A DNA stretch of 64,000 nucleotides. Origin: Cymbidium sinense (lineage: Eukaryota > Streptophyta > Magnoliopsida > Asparagales > Orchidaceae). Position numbers and translations under genes: made by a program. Of the stretch, positions 1-13,327 are shown in pieces; within the stretch, counting starts at the first letter, position 1, and every line of letters begins with the position of its first letter. The stretch covers positions 91,173,716-91,237,715 of the forward strand of contig CM038229.1 of NCBI GenBank assembly GCA_021442155.1, given 5' to 3'. The notes beneath the pieces were generated by a model that searched no databases, had not been told where the DNA came from, and worked only from the letters and a program-made list of their open reading frames with translations.

Positions 1-3000
1 TTTTATTAGTCACTAGTTTGGTTTTAGTTTATTTGTTGTTTAGGTTTTAGTTTATTAGTTATTAGTTAGTTTAGTTTTTAGTTATTATCAGTTGTTTATT
101 TAGTTATTAGTTTTATTAGTTTTAGGTTTAGTTTTAGTTAATTATTTAGGTTTTATTAGTTATTAGTTATTAGTTAGCTTTATTAGTTATTAGTTTATTA
201 TTATTAGTTAGTAATTAGTTAATTATTAATATTTTTAGTTAGTTTAGCTAGTTTATTATTATTATTATTAGTTATTAGTTTATTTTATTTGTTAGTTAGT
301 TTATTAGTTTATCAGTTAGTTAGTTTGAGTTTAGTTTTATTAATTATTTTATTGGTTATTGTTATTAATTTAGTAATTATTTTTATTAGCTATTTAATAA
401 TTTTATCACTTAGTTATTTTCATTATTATTAGTTTATTAGTTAGTTATTAGTTTATTAGTTTTATTAGGTTTAATTATTAGTTATTTATTTATTAGCTAG
501 TTAGTTTTAGTTAGTATTATTATTTAATTTTAGTTGGTTATGAGTTTTTAGTTAGTTTTATTAGTTTACTTAGTTAGTTTTAGTTATTTTATTATTAGTT
601 ACTTTGTTATTATTTTAGGTTCTTAGTTTAGTTATTATTTAGTATAGTTATTTATTATTAGTTATTAGTTATTTAGTTTAGTTATTAGTTGTTTTTTTAT
701 TATTAGTTAGTTATTAGTTTATTAGTTATTAGTTAGTTAGTTATTAGTTTATTTAGTTTATTAGTTATTAGCTTTTAGTTATTTAGTTATTTAGTTTAAT
801 TATTAGTTTGGCTATTATTATTAGTTATTAGTTATTAGTTTAGATTTATTAGTTTTATTAATTAGTTTTAGTTAGTTATTAATATTAGTTATTAGTTAGT
901 TAATTATTAGTTTTACTAAGTTTTAATTTTTATTATTAGTTAGTTTAGTTTATTTGTTCATTTTATACTTATTATTAGTTATTAGTTTTATTAGTTTAGT
1001 TTTAGTTTTAATTGTAGTTATTAGTTATTAGTTTTTATTAGTTAGTTTATTATTTAGTTAGTTTTAGTTAATAAGTTTTTTAATTTTATTAGTTTAGTTT
1101 TATCCGTAATTAGTTTATCTATTATTAGTTATTTAGTTATTTAGTTATTAGTTTATTTAGTTAATATTAAGTTTATTAGTTATTTATTTTAGTTTAATAT
1201 TAGTTAGTTAGTTTAGTTTATTATTAATTATTAGTTAGTTTATTAGTTTTATTAGTTATTAGGTTTGTTTTTTGTTAGCTAGTAATTTATTAGTTTATTA
1301 GTTATTAGTTAGTTATTTAATTATTAGTTAGTTAGTTTTTATTACTTATTAGTTTATTAGTTATTAGTTTATTTTCAATTTATTATTAGTTTATTAGTTT
1401 ATTATTTTAATAGGTATTAGTTTATTTAGTTTTAGTTTATTATTTTATTTAGATTTAGTTAGTTAGTTTTAGTAGTTATTATTAGTTATTTAGTTTATTA
1501 TTAGTTTTTAGTTAGTTATTTATTTAGTTATTATTATTATTAGTTAGTTATTTTTTTATTAGTTTATTAGTTTTTTAGTTTAGTTAGTTATTATTATTAG
1601 TTCTTAGTTATTATTTTAGTTAGTTTACTTATTAGTTATTAGTTTGTTAGTTAGTTTTCTATTAGTTTAGTTATTTAGTTTAGTTTTACTTTTATTTATT
1701 TGTTAGTTAGTTAGTTGTGTTATTATTATTATTAATTTTAGTTTTTATTTATTAGCTAGTTTTATTAGTTTTAGTTAACAAGTTTAGTTTTATTATTAGT
1801 TATTAGGTTTAATAGTTTTATTTATTATTAGTTATGAGTTTATTTATAAGTTATTTATTAGTTTATTTTTTTAGTTAGTTATTATTTATTAGTTAGTTTA
1901 GTTATTAGTTTATTAGTTCTAGTTTTTTAGTTAGTTATTATTAGTTTTATTATTAGTTATTAGTTTAGTTATTATTAGTTAGTTATTAGTTATTAGTTAG
2001 TTATTAGGTTTATTATTAATTATTTGTTATTAGTTTTATTAAGTTTTAGTTTAGTTATTATTATTTAGTTAGTTTAGTTATTAGTTTTTAGTTAATTATT
2101 AGTTAATATTATTATTATTATTTAGTTTTTCATTTATTATTATTCTTATTTATTATTAGTTATTTAGTTATTAGTTATTATTATTAGTTTAGTTATTAGT
2201 TTATTAGTTTAGTTTGTTTAGTTATTAGTTTAGTTATTAGTTTTATTAGTTTTATTAGTTTTATTAGTTTTTAGTTTTATTAGTTATTAGTTTTATTAGT
2301 TTTAGTTAGTTATTATTATTATTATTACTTTTAGTTATTAGTTTATTTATTAGTTATTAATTTAGTTAATTTATTTTTTATTATTTAGTTTTAATTATTA
2401 GTTTTATTAGTTATTTAGTTTATTGGTAGTTATTTATTATTTTTATTATTTAGTTTATTAGGTTTTATTAGTTATCAATTAGTTATTTAGTTATTAGTTT
2501 ATTAGTTAGTTAGTTTATTATTTAGTTTTTAGTTTAATAGTTTTTAGTTATTAGTTAGCTAGTTTTTATAATTATTAGGTTTAGTTATTAGTTTTATTTT
2601 ATTAGTTTATTAGTTCTTAAATAGTTATTTAGTTTTATTATTAGTTAGTTATTATTATTATTTAGTTTATTATTAGTTATTAGGTTTAGTTTAGATAGTT
2701 TTATTTAGTTATTAGTTTATTATTTACTATTAGTTAGTTATTAGTTAGTTATTAATTTAGTTTTATTTTTAGTTTTTATTAATTATTAGGTTATTTATTT
2801 ATTAGTTATTAATTAGTTATTATTAGTTTAGTTTTTAGTTAGTTATTATTAGTTTAGTTAGTTTTAGTTAGTTTAATTATTATTTTATTAATTAATTATA
2901 TGTTAGTTATATTTAGTTTTAGTTATTAGTTTTATTATTTATTAGTTATTAGCTAAGTTATATATTTTTTATTTTATTATTTATTAGTTTTTTAGTATAG

Positions 3001-6000
3001 TTTAGTTAGTTTTATTAGGTTAGTTTTCAGTTTAGTAATTTATTATTATAAGTTTTTTTAGTTAATTATTTAGTGATTATTAGTTATTAGTTTAGTTAGT
3101 TTTTATTAGTTATTAATTTTACTATTAGTTTTAGTTATTAGTTAGTTTTTTTAGTTTATTTATAAGTTTAGTTAGTTATTAGTTTTATTAGTTATAGTTA
3201 TTATTTTATTAGGTTTTAGTTAGTTATTATTTAGTTATTTAGTTTATTAGTTATTAGTTAGTTTAGTTATTAGTTTAGTTTTTAACTATTATTAGTTAGT
3301 TATTGAGTTATTAGTTTTATTAGTTTTAGGTTTAGCTTTAGTTAGTTATCAGTTATTAGTTAGTTTTATTAGTTATTAGTTATTAGTTTAGTTTTATTAT
3401 GGTTTATTATGTTTTGGTTATTAGTTGGTTTATTTATTATTTTTTAGTTAGTTTAGTTAGTTTTACTATTATTATTAGTTATTAGTTAGTTTTATTAGTT
3501 GGTTAGTTTATTAGTTTATTAGTTTATTAGTTAGTTAGTTTTAGTTTTGTTTTATTAGTTATTTTTATTGGTTTGTTGTTAGTTATGAGTTTTTTATTTT
3601 TTGTTATTTATTATTGGTTTAGTGATTATTTTTATTAGTTATTTATTAGTTATTTTTAGTTAATTATTATTATTAGTTGGTTATTTTTATTATGATTAGT
3701 TTATTGGTTTTATTAGGTTTTATTAGTTATTTATTTTTAGTTAGTTAGTTTCTTATTTACTTTTTTATTTTATTAGATTTAATTGTTAGTTTTTTTGGGT
3801 AGTTTTATTGGTTTAGTTTAGTTTTTGGTTTTTATTATTAGTTAGTTTATTGGTTATTTAATGGTTATTAGTTAGTTTTAGTTATTATTTTGGGTTATTA
3901 GTTTAGTTATTATTTATTTATTATTTATTATTAATTATTGGTTATTTAGTTTAGTTAGTTTTTAATTTATTAGTTATTAGTTATTATTTTTTAGTTATTT
4001 AGTTTAATTATTAGTTATTAGTTATTAGTTTAGTTTTATTAATTTTAGTTAGTTATTATTTATATTAGTTAGTTTTAGTTAGTTATTAATATTAGTTATT
4101 AGTTAGTTTAGTTTATTACTTCATTTTATTAGTTATTATTAATTATTAGTTTTATTAATTTAGTTTTAGTTAGATTTTAGTTGGTTTTAGTCTTAGTTTT
4201 TATTATTACTTATTAGTTTTTATTAGTTAGGGTTTAGGTTAGTATTTGTTTATTAGTTATTATTTATTAATTGTAAGTTAGTTAGTTTTAGGTTAGTTTT
4301 TTTAGTTAGTTATTATTTACTTTTTAGTTTTAATTAGTTATTAGTTATTTTATTAATTTTTATTTGTTTATTTATTTATTATTAGTTTAATTAGTTTTAA
4401 TTCATTATTTTTATTATTCATTATTAGTTATTAGTTATTAATAGTTAGTTATAAGTTTATTAGTTAGTTTTAATTTATTATTATTAGTTAGTTTAGTTTA
4501 TTAGTTTATTTGTTTAATTATTTAGTTATTATTAGTTAGTTTTGTAGATATTAGTTAGTTCAGTTATTTAGTTATTATTAGTTTTAGTTAATTTTTTAAT
4601 TATTAATTATTATTATTTAGTTTATTAGTTTTTAGTTAGTTTAGTTATTTAGTTTGTTAGTTTATTAATTTTATTAGTTATTTAGTTTTTAGTTTTTAGT
4701 TATTAGTTTATAAGTTTTTTAATTTTATTATTATTTTATTAGTTAATTTTATTTAGATAGTTTAGTTTATTAGTTATTTATTAATTTATTATTATTACAT
4801 TTAGTTATTAGTTTAGCTTATTAAGTTTATTATTAGTTAGTTATTAGTTATTAGTTTTATTAGTTTATTAGTTAGTTTTTGTTAGTTATTATTTTAGTTA
4901 GTTATTAGTTATTTCTTTAGTTATTATTATTATTATTTATTATTATTATTAGTTAGTTATTATTAGTTATTAGTTTAATTTTATTAGTTTTATTAGTTTA
5001 TTTAGTTAGTTTATTAGTTTTATTTTTTAAGTTATTAGTTATTAGGTTTAGTTATTAGTTATTAATTTAGTTTTAGTTATTATTAGTTTATTAGGTTTTT
5101 GTTTATTAGTTTTAATTAGTTTTTTTAGTTATTATAGTTAGTTTAGTTTATTTATTTTAGTAGCTTTATTTATTTTTTAGGTTTATTATTATTAGTTTTT
5201 TAATTAGTTATTTAGTTATTTATTAGTTAGTTATTATTATTAGTTTATTCTTAGTTATTCTATTTTTTTAATTTTTATTAGGTTTATTATTAGTTTATTA
5301 TAATTATTATTAGTTATTAATTATTAGTTTTGTTATTAGTTATAGTTATTATTTATTAGTTATTAATTTAGTTTAGTTATATTATTATTTATTAGTTAGT
5401 TATTTTTTGTTTTTTATTAGTTATTTATTATTATTTATTTATTATTATTATTTAGTTAGTTGGTTATTAGTTATTACTTTATTTATTATTTAGTTATTTA
5501 ATTTAGTTTTAGTTTTATTATTAGTTAGTTTAGTTTATTTTTAGTTTTTAATTATTTAATAATTTATTAGTTTAGTTATTTAGTTTAGTTCTAGTTAGTT
5601 TTTTATTAGTTATTTAGTTATTATTAGTTATTAGTTAGTTATTATTATTAGTTATTTTAGTTAGTTATTATTAGTTTTTATTAGTTATAAGTTTTAGTTT
5701 TAGTTATTATTTAGTTTATTAGGTTTTATTATTAGTTATTATTAGTTTAGTTTTTAGTTAGTTATTTAGGTTATTATTAGTAAGTTTTTTAGTTTATTAT
5801 TATTATTATTATTAGTTTATTAGTTATTAGTTAGTTTTTTATTATTAGTTATTAGGTTTTTTTATTAGTTTTATTAGTTTTATTAGCTATTATTAGTTAG
5901 TTAGATTTAGTTAATTTATTTATTAATTAGTTATTACTAGTTATTAGTTTTAATTATTTATTATTTAGTTTTATTAGTTTATTATTAGTTATTTTTTATT

Positions 6001-8052
6001 TTATTTAGTTTTATTATTTATTATTATTAGGTTTATTAGTTAGTTAGTTCTTAGTTTAGTTATTAGGTTTAGTTTTTAGTTAGTTTTTTTATTAGTTTTT
6101 TAGGTTTTATTGTTAGGTTTAGTTATTATTTTTATTATTAGTTTATTTAGTTATTAGTTATTAGGCTTTAGTTAGTTATAAGTTAGTTTTATTTATTAGT
6201 TTAATTTATTTTGTTTTTTATTAGTTTTATTAGTTTTTTATCTAGTTATTTATTAGTTAGTTTTTTATTAGTTAGTTAGTTATTTAGTTTTATTAGTTAT
6301 TATTATTTAGTTATTAGTTTAGTTTATTAGGTTTTATTAGTTAGTTTTAGTTTTTTAGTTTTTTAGTTTATTTATTTAGTTATTTAGTTATTAGTTTTAG
6401 TTAGTTATTAGTTATTATTATTAGTTAGTTAGTTTAATTTTTTTAGTTTTATTAGTTATTATTAGTTTTTTTTTATTTATTTTTAGTTTTTTAGTTTTGT
6501 TAGTTATTAGTTAGTTATTTATTATTTAGTTAGTTATTAGTTTATTATTAGTTTTATTATTATTAGTTATTATTTTAGTTAGTTAGTTATTATTATTATT
6601 ATTAGTTATTAGTTTATTAGTTAGTTTATTATTACTTGTTATTTATTAGTTTATTAGTTTATTAGTTTTATTATTTGTTATTAGTTAGTTATTAGTTTAA
6701 TTATTAGTTTATTAGTTTTAGTTAGTTATTAGTTTATTAGTTTTTAATTATTATTAGTTTTTTTAGTTATTAGTTTTATTAATTAGTTATTATTAGTTTT
6801 ATTAGTTATTAGTTTAGTTTTAGTTTAGTTAGTTATTATTAGTTTATTATTATTAGTTATTAGTTAGGTAATTTTAGTTATTAACATTTTAGTTGTTGTT
6901 AGTTAGCTTAGTTACTTAGTTATTATTAGTTAATTTATTTTTAGTTAGTTATTTCTTTTAGTTTAATTATTATTATTATTATTATTAGTTTTTTAATTTT
7001 ATTATTATTTACTTAGTTTTAGATTTATTAATTAGTTTAGTTTTATTAATTATTATTAGTTTATTTATTTTTAATTTTTAATTTTAGGTTTAGTTAGTTA
7101 TTATTAGTTTAATTTTTAGGTTTTTATTAGTTATTAGTTTAGTTTTTTAGTTATTTATTTAGTTATTATTAGTTATTAGTTTAGGTTTTATTATTAGTTA
7201 GTTATTAGTTATTAGTTTAGGTTAGGTTTTATTAGTTAGTTATTAGTTATTAGTTTATTATTAGTTTTATTATTAAGTTATTAGTTATTGGTTATTATTA
7301 CTTATTATTAGTTAGTTTTATTATTAGTTTTAGTTAGTTTAGTTAGTTATTCGTTATTTAGTTTAGTTATTTTTTTAGTATATTAGTTTATTAGTTATAA
7401 GTTATTAGTTTAGTTATTAGTATAGTTATTAGTTATTAGTTAGTTAGTTTAATTATTTTAGTTTTTTAGTTATTAGTTATTAGTTATTATTAATTATTTT
7501 TTTTATTATTAGTTATTACTTTTTTAGTTATTAGTTATTTAGTTCAGTTTATTAGTTTATTAGTTTAGTTAGCTTTTATTAGTTATTAGTTATTAGTTTT
7601 TATTAGTTATTAGTTAGTTTAGTTTTTATTAGTTAGTTTATTTACTTATTATTTAGTTTAGTTATTTAATATTAGTTATTAGTTATGATTAGTTATTAGT
7701 TTATTAGTTTTTTGGTATAGTTATTATTATTAGTTAGTTATTATTAGTTTCGTTAGTTATTTAATTATTATTTAGGTTTTTAGTTTATTAGTTTATTATT
7801 AGTAGTTATTATTAGTTTATTAGTTTTAATTAGTTAATTATTTAATTAGTTATTATTAGTTATTTGTTATTTAGTTTTTAGTTAGTTATTAGGTTTAGTT
7901 ATTAGTTATTTTTGTTAGTTAGTTTATTTAGTTTTTAGTTATTTAATTTATTATTTATTATTTATTATTAGTTATTATTTATTAGTTTATTAGTTAGTGT
8001 ATTAGTTATTTATTGGTTATTAGTTATAAGTTTATTAGTTTATTAATTATTA

Positions 8053-8085
<33 letters not shown>
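8053..8085 (+). repeat. (TTA)n microsatellite run
   Basis: About ten uninterrupted TTA units, without the TAG words that break up the surrounding satellite. It is probably a local slippage expansion of the satellite itself. Confidence 0.85.
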
Positions 8086-9180
8086 TTTATTAGTTATTAG
8101 TTTTATTATTAGTTATATTATTAGTTATTATTATTAGTTTATTATTTTGGTTATTATTTATTATTTTTATTAGTCAAGCTAGTTTAGTTATTTTATTATT
8201 AGTTATAATTAGTTATTATTAGTTATTATTCTATTAATTTTAATTATTATTTTTTATTAGTTAGTTATTTACTTATTTTATTAGTTTAGTTAGTTTAGTT
8301 ATTATTATTATTTAGTTTATTAGTTATTAGTTATTATTAATTATTAGTTTTTTATTTAGTTATTTAGTTTTATTATTTATTATTATTAATTTTAGTTAGT
8401 TTTATTAGTTATTTATTTATTATTATTATTTAGTTATTAGTTAGTTTTTATTTAGTTGTTAGTTTAGTTATTTATTAGTTAGTTTTAGTTTTTATTAGTT
8501 TTTGTTTAGTTTTTTCGTATTTTTATTTTGTTATTATTATTAGTTTTATTTTTTTTATTACTTTTATTAGTTATAGTTTATTATTATTTTATTAGTTATT
8601 AGTTAGTTATTTTTAGTTATTTTATTAGTAATTATTAGTAATTAGTTTAGTTATTATTGGTTATTTATTTAATCATTTATTAGTTAGTTTAGTTTATTAA
8701 TTACTTATTAGTTTAGTTTTTTATTATTAGTTTTATTAGTTTTTCTTAGTTATTTATTAGTTAGTTAGTTTATTAATAGTTTATTTATTATTTATTTAGT
8801 TATTAGTTTAGTTATTTTATTCTATATTATTAGTTTATTAATTTTATTAGTTTTATTATGAGTTTTTAGCTAGTTAGTCAGGTTTTTTGCTTTTTTAGTT
8901 ATTATTAGCTATTAGTTATTATTAGTTTAGTTAATATTATGAGTTATTAGGTCTAGTTTTTAGTTATTACTAGTATTTTAGTTATTATTAGTTATTATTA
9001 GTTATTAATTTATTAGTTAGTTATTAGTTTAGTTTATTAGTTTAGTCTTATTTTTTAGTTATTTAGTTAGTTTTTATTAGTTATTAGTTTATTAGTTTTT
9101 AATTATTAGTTTAGTTATTAGTTATTTAGTTTTAGTTTTGTTGGTTTATTATTATTAGTTATTAGTTATTAGTTATTAGT

Positions 9181-9237
9181 TAATAAACTAAACAAAACTT
9201 AAAATAATAATTAATAACTAATAAAAAACTAAACTAA
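9181..9237 (-). repeat. Inverted micro-segment of the satellite
   Basis: For about 57 bases the + strand switches from T-rich to A-rich, with words such as AATAAACTAAAC and AATAACTAATAA. These are the reverse complement of the usual satellite vocabulary. Normal polarity resumes after a short non-repeat joint (TCTTGGTAATAAC). This is the only orientation switch of this size that I found among the satellite words. It looks like a small inversion or a template-switch event. Confidence 0.85.
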
Positions 9238-11619
9238 TCTTGGTAATAACTAGTTTATTAGTTATTATTTAGATATTTATTTTTATTATTAGTTAGTATT
9301 ATTAGTTTTATTAGTTTTTATTAGTTATTATGATTAGTTTAGTTAGTTTTATTTAATTATTAGTTTTCATTAGTTATTAGGTTATTTATTTATTAGTTAT
9401 TAATTAGTTATTATTAGTTATTATCAGTTTAGTTTAGTTTATTTAGTTTTTAGTTAGTTAGTATAAGTTTAGTTAGTTTTAGTTAGTTTAGGTATTAGTT
9501 TATTAGTTATTTATTAGTTAGTTTTATTTAGTTTTATTATTTATTAGTTATTAATTTAGTTATTTATTTCTTAGTTTATTATTGATTACTTTTTTTAGTT
9601 TAGTTTAGTTAGTTTTATTAGGTTATTTAGTGTTTAGTTTATTATTTTATTATTGTTAGTTTTATTAATTATTTTTATTAGTTAGTTAGTTATTTAGTTA
9701 TTATTTGTTATTAGTTTAGTTAGTTTTTATTTTCTATTAATTTTGTTATTAATTTTAGTTATTAGTTAGTTTTATTAGTTTAGTTATTAGTTTAGTTAGT
9801 TATTACTTTTATTTATTTTAGTTATTATTTTATTAGGTTTTAGTTAGTTATTATTTAATTATTTAGTTTATTAGTTATTTAGGTTTTAGTTTATTAGTTA
9901 TTAGTTAATTTAGTTATTGGTCTAGTTTTTAGTTATTATTAGCTAGTTATTTAGTTATTAATTTTATTAGTTTAGGTTTAGTTTTAGTTAGTTATTTAGT
10001 TATTTAGTTTTATTATTAGTTTAGTTATTAGGTTTTTATTTAGTTAATAGTTATTAGTTTTAGTTATTTGTTTATTATTTGTTATTATTAAGTTTAGTTA
10101 TTAGTTAGTTTTAGTTAGTTTTATTATTATTATTAGTTATTAGTTTTAGTTATTATTATTAGTTTTATTTATTAGTAAATTATTAGTTAATTTTAATTTA
10201 TTAGGTTTTATTAGTTATTATTAGTTTTAATTATTATTAGTTATTAATTAATTTAGTTAGTTATTTATTAGTTTATTAGTTATTAGTTATTTTTATTATT
10301 AGTTATTATTAGTTTTATTAGTCCGGTTAGTTTTTATTAGTTTAGTTTTATTATTATTAGTTTGTTAGTTAATAGTTTATTAGTTATTTAGTTTTTTAGT
10401 TTAGTTATTATTACATAGTTTTTATTAGTTAATTTAGATATTAGTTTATTAGTTTAGTTTATTAGCTTTTATTAGTTAGTTTAGTTATTAGTTTATTTTA
10501 TTATACTAGTTTTATTAGTTAGTTATTTTAAGTTTAGTTAGTTATTAGTTCTTAGTTTAGTTTAGCTTTTATTAGTTAGTAAGTTAAGTTATTAGTTAGT
10601 TATTAGTTAGTTGGTTTATTAGTTTATTACTTTAGTTATTAGTTATTAGTTAGTTTATTAGTTTTAATTTTTTAGTTATTAGTTAGTTATTTGATTAGTT
10701 ATTAGTTATTAATTATTTATGTTTAGTTATTAGTTTAGCTAGTTTTTTAATTTAGTTTGCTTAGTTAGATTATTTAGTTTTAGTTATTATTATTTAGTTA
10801 TTAGTTTATTAGTTTTGTTAGTTTTATTTGTTTAGTTTTTATTATTTTTTAGTTTTAGTTTTTGAGTTTTATTTATTTTTTATTAGTTATTTATTTAGTT
10901 AGTTGGTTATTAGTTATTATTTGTTTTTTATTAGTTAGTTATTAGTTAATTAGTTTTATTAGTTAGTCAGTTTAGTTATTATTTAAGTTTTATTATTAGT
11001 AATTTGGTTATTATTAGTTTAGTTTTAGTTATTATCATTTCTTATTAGTTTTTAGCTTTTTAGGTTTATTATTTAGTTTATGTTTAAGTTTTTAGGTTTT
11101 GTTATTTATTAGTTATTAGTTTAGTTATTATTGTTAGTTTTAGTTTAGTTATTATTAGTTATTTACTATAGTCAGTTATTATTAATTATTATTAGTTATT
11201 AGTTATTTATTAGTTATTAATTTTAGTTAGTTTATTGGTTAGGTTATATTAGTTATTAGTTATTTATTAATTTTTTTTGTTTTTAGTTATTTATTTATTA
11301 GTTAGTTATTTTATTAATTATTAGGTTTAGTTGGCTATTTTATTAGTTTATTATTATTAGTTATTAGTTATTAGTTATTAGTTTTAGTTTCAAGTTTATT
11401 AGTTTCGTTTAGTTATTATTCATTAGTTTTAGTTTAGTTATTAGTTTTAGTTTTAGGTTTTATTATTTAGTTATTATTTATTAGTTAGTTAGTTATTTTA
11501 TTATTATTAGTTTTATTAGATATTAGTTTAGTTATTAGGTTTTGTTAGTTATTAGTTTATTAGTTTTTAATAGTTTTATTAGTTTTATTAGTTTTATTAG
11601 TTAGTTTATCATTTAATTG

Positions 11620-11625
<6 letters not shown>

Positions 11626-11709
<84 letters not shown>
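11626..11709 (+). repeat. (TTA)28 microsatellite
   Basis: This is the longest perfect trinucleotide run in the window: 28 TTA units following a short T run. The flanks return to mixed TTAG/TTA words. The related copy near 43.2 kb does not carry an expansion of this size, so it is probably recent. Confidence 0.9.
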
Positions 11710-11711
<2 letters not shown>

Positions 11712-13270
11712 ATTTAGTTATTAGGTTTTTAGCTAGTTATTATTAGTTATTAGTTTTAGTTTATTAGTTTTTTAGGTTTCATTAGTTATTAATTATTATT
11801 AGTTAGTTTTAGTTTTAGTTTTTAGGATTTTTAGTTATTATTATTAGCTATTAGTTATTTAGTATTTATAAGTTTTATTTAGTTAATTTTATTTATTAGT
11901 TTATTATTATTATTATTTTTATTAGTTAGTTTTTATTTTAATAGTTGGGTTTTATTTAGTTAGTTTAATTTATTATTAGGTTTAACTATTATTAGTTTAT
12001 TAATGATTAGTTTTATTATTTTAGGTTTATTATCATTGGTTATTATTAGTTATTATTAATTTGTTTTATTAGTTTTTATTATTAATTATTTATTAGTTTT
12101 TATGAGTTATTAATTAGTTTTAGTTATTATTTTAGTTATTAGTTAGTTATTAGTTTTATTAGTTATTAGTTTTTAGGTTTAGTTTATTAGTTATTTATTA
12201 TTAGTTATTTGTTTACTAGTTTAGGTTTTTAGTTTTTATTAGTTATTATTATTATTATTATTATTTATCTTTTTAGTTTATTATTAGTTAGTTAGCTACT
12301 AGTTAGTTTTAGGTTAGTTTATTATTAGTTATTATTAGGTTTATTATTTATTAGTTTTTAAGTTTTAGTTTTAGTTTTTAATTTATTAGTTTATTATTAT
12401 TAGTTTTTAGTTATTATTATTAGGTTATTATTAGTATTATTAGTTATTAGTTACTATCAATTTTATTATTGGTTAGTTTTATTAATTTATTAATTATTAG
12501 TTATTAGTTTAGTTTTTTATTTTATTATTATTATTAATTTTTAGTTAGTTTTTATTTCTAGTTAGTTAGTTGTTAGTTATTAGTTTAGTTATTTAGTTAT
12601 TATTAGTTTAATTATTATTAGTTTAGCTATTATTATTAGTTATTAGATTTTTTGTTAGTTATTATTAGTTTTAGTTATTTGTTAGTGAATTATTATTATT
12701 AGTTAAGTTATTAGTTTATTATTAGTTATAGTTAGTTTTATTATTAGTTATTATTATTTTATTATTTATTAGTTTAGTTTAGTTATTATTATTACTATTA
12801 TTTAGTTGTTATCAGTTTTATTAGTTAGTTATTAGTTTTCTTAGCTATTAATTTTATTATTATTTATTAGTTTTTTTGGTTAGTTATTAGTTTTTATTAG
12901 TTATTATTAGTTTTAGTTTTTAGTTATTATTAGTTAGTTATTATAGTTATTATTATTATTATTTTTTTATTAGTTATTAATTATTAGTTTTTATTTTATT
13001 AATTATTAGTTTATTAATTTTTTTTAGTTATTAGTTATTAGTTATTATTAGTTATTAATTTAGTTAGTTATTATTATTAGTTATTAGTTTTAGTTATTAG
13101 TTATTATTAGTTATTAGTTTAGTTTTACTAGTTATTATTTTATTATTATTAGTTAGTTATTAGTTAGTTTAGTTTTTTAATTATTAGTTTAGTTATTAGT
13201 TTTAGTTTATTATTAGTTTATTATTTATTTTATTAGTTAGTTTTAGTTTTAATTATTATTATTAGTTTTA

Positions 13271-13271
<1 letters not shown>

Positions 13272-13310
<39 letters not shown>

Positions 13311-13327
13311 TATTATTATTATTATTA
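13272..13327 (+). repeat. (TTA)n microsatellite run with one interruption
   Basis: About 18 TTA units broken once by a TAT slip near 13308. The paralogous stretch at 44708-44754 holds a similar run in the same surroundings, both followed by TTTAGTTTATTAGG. The expansion-prone site therefore predates the duplication. Confidence 0.85.
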
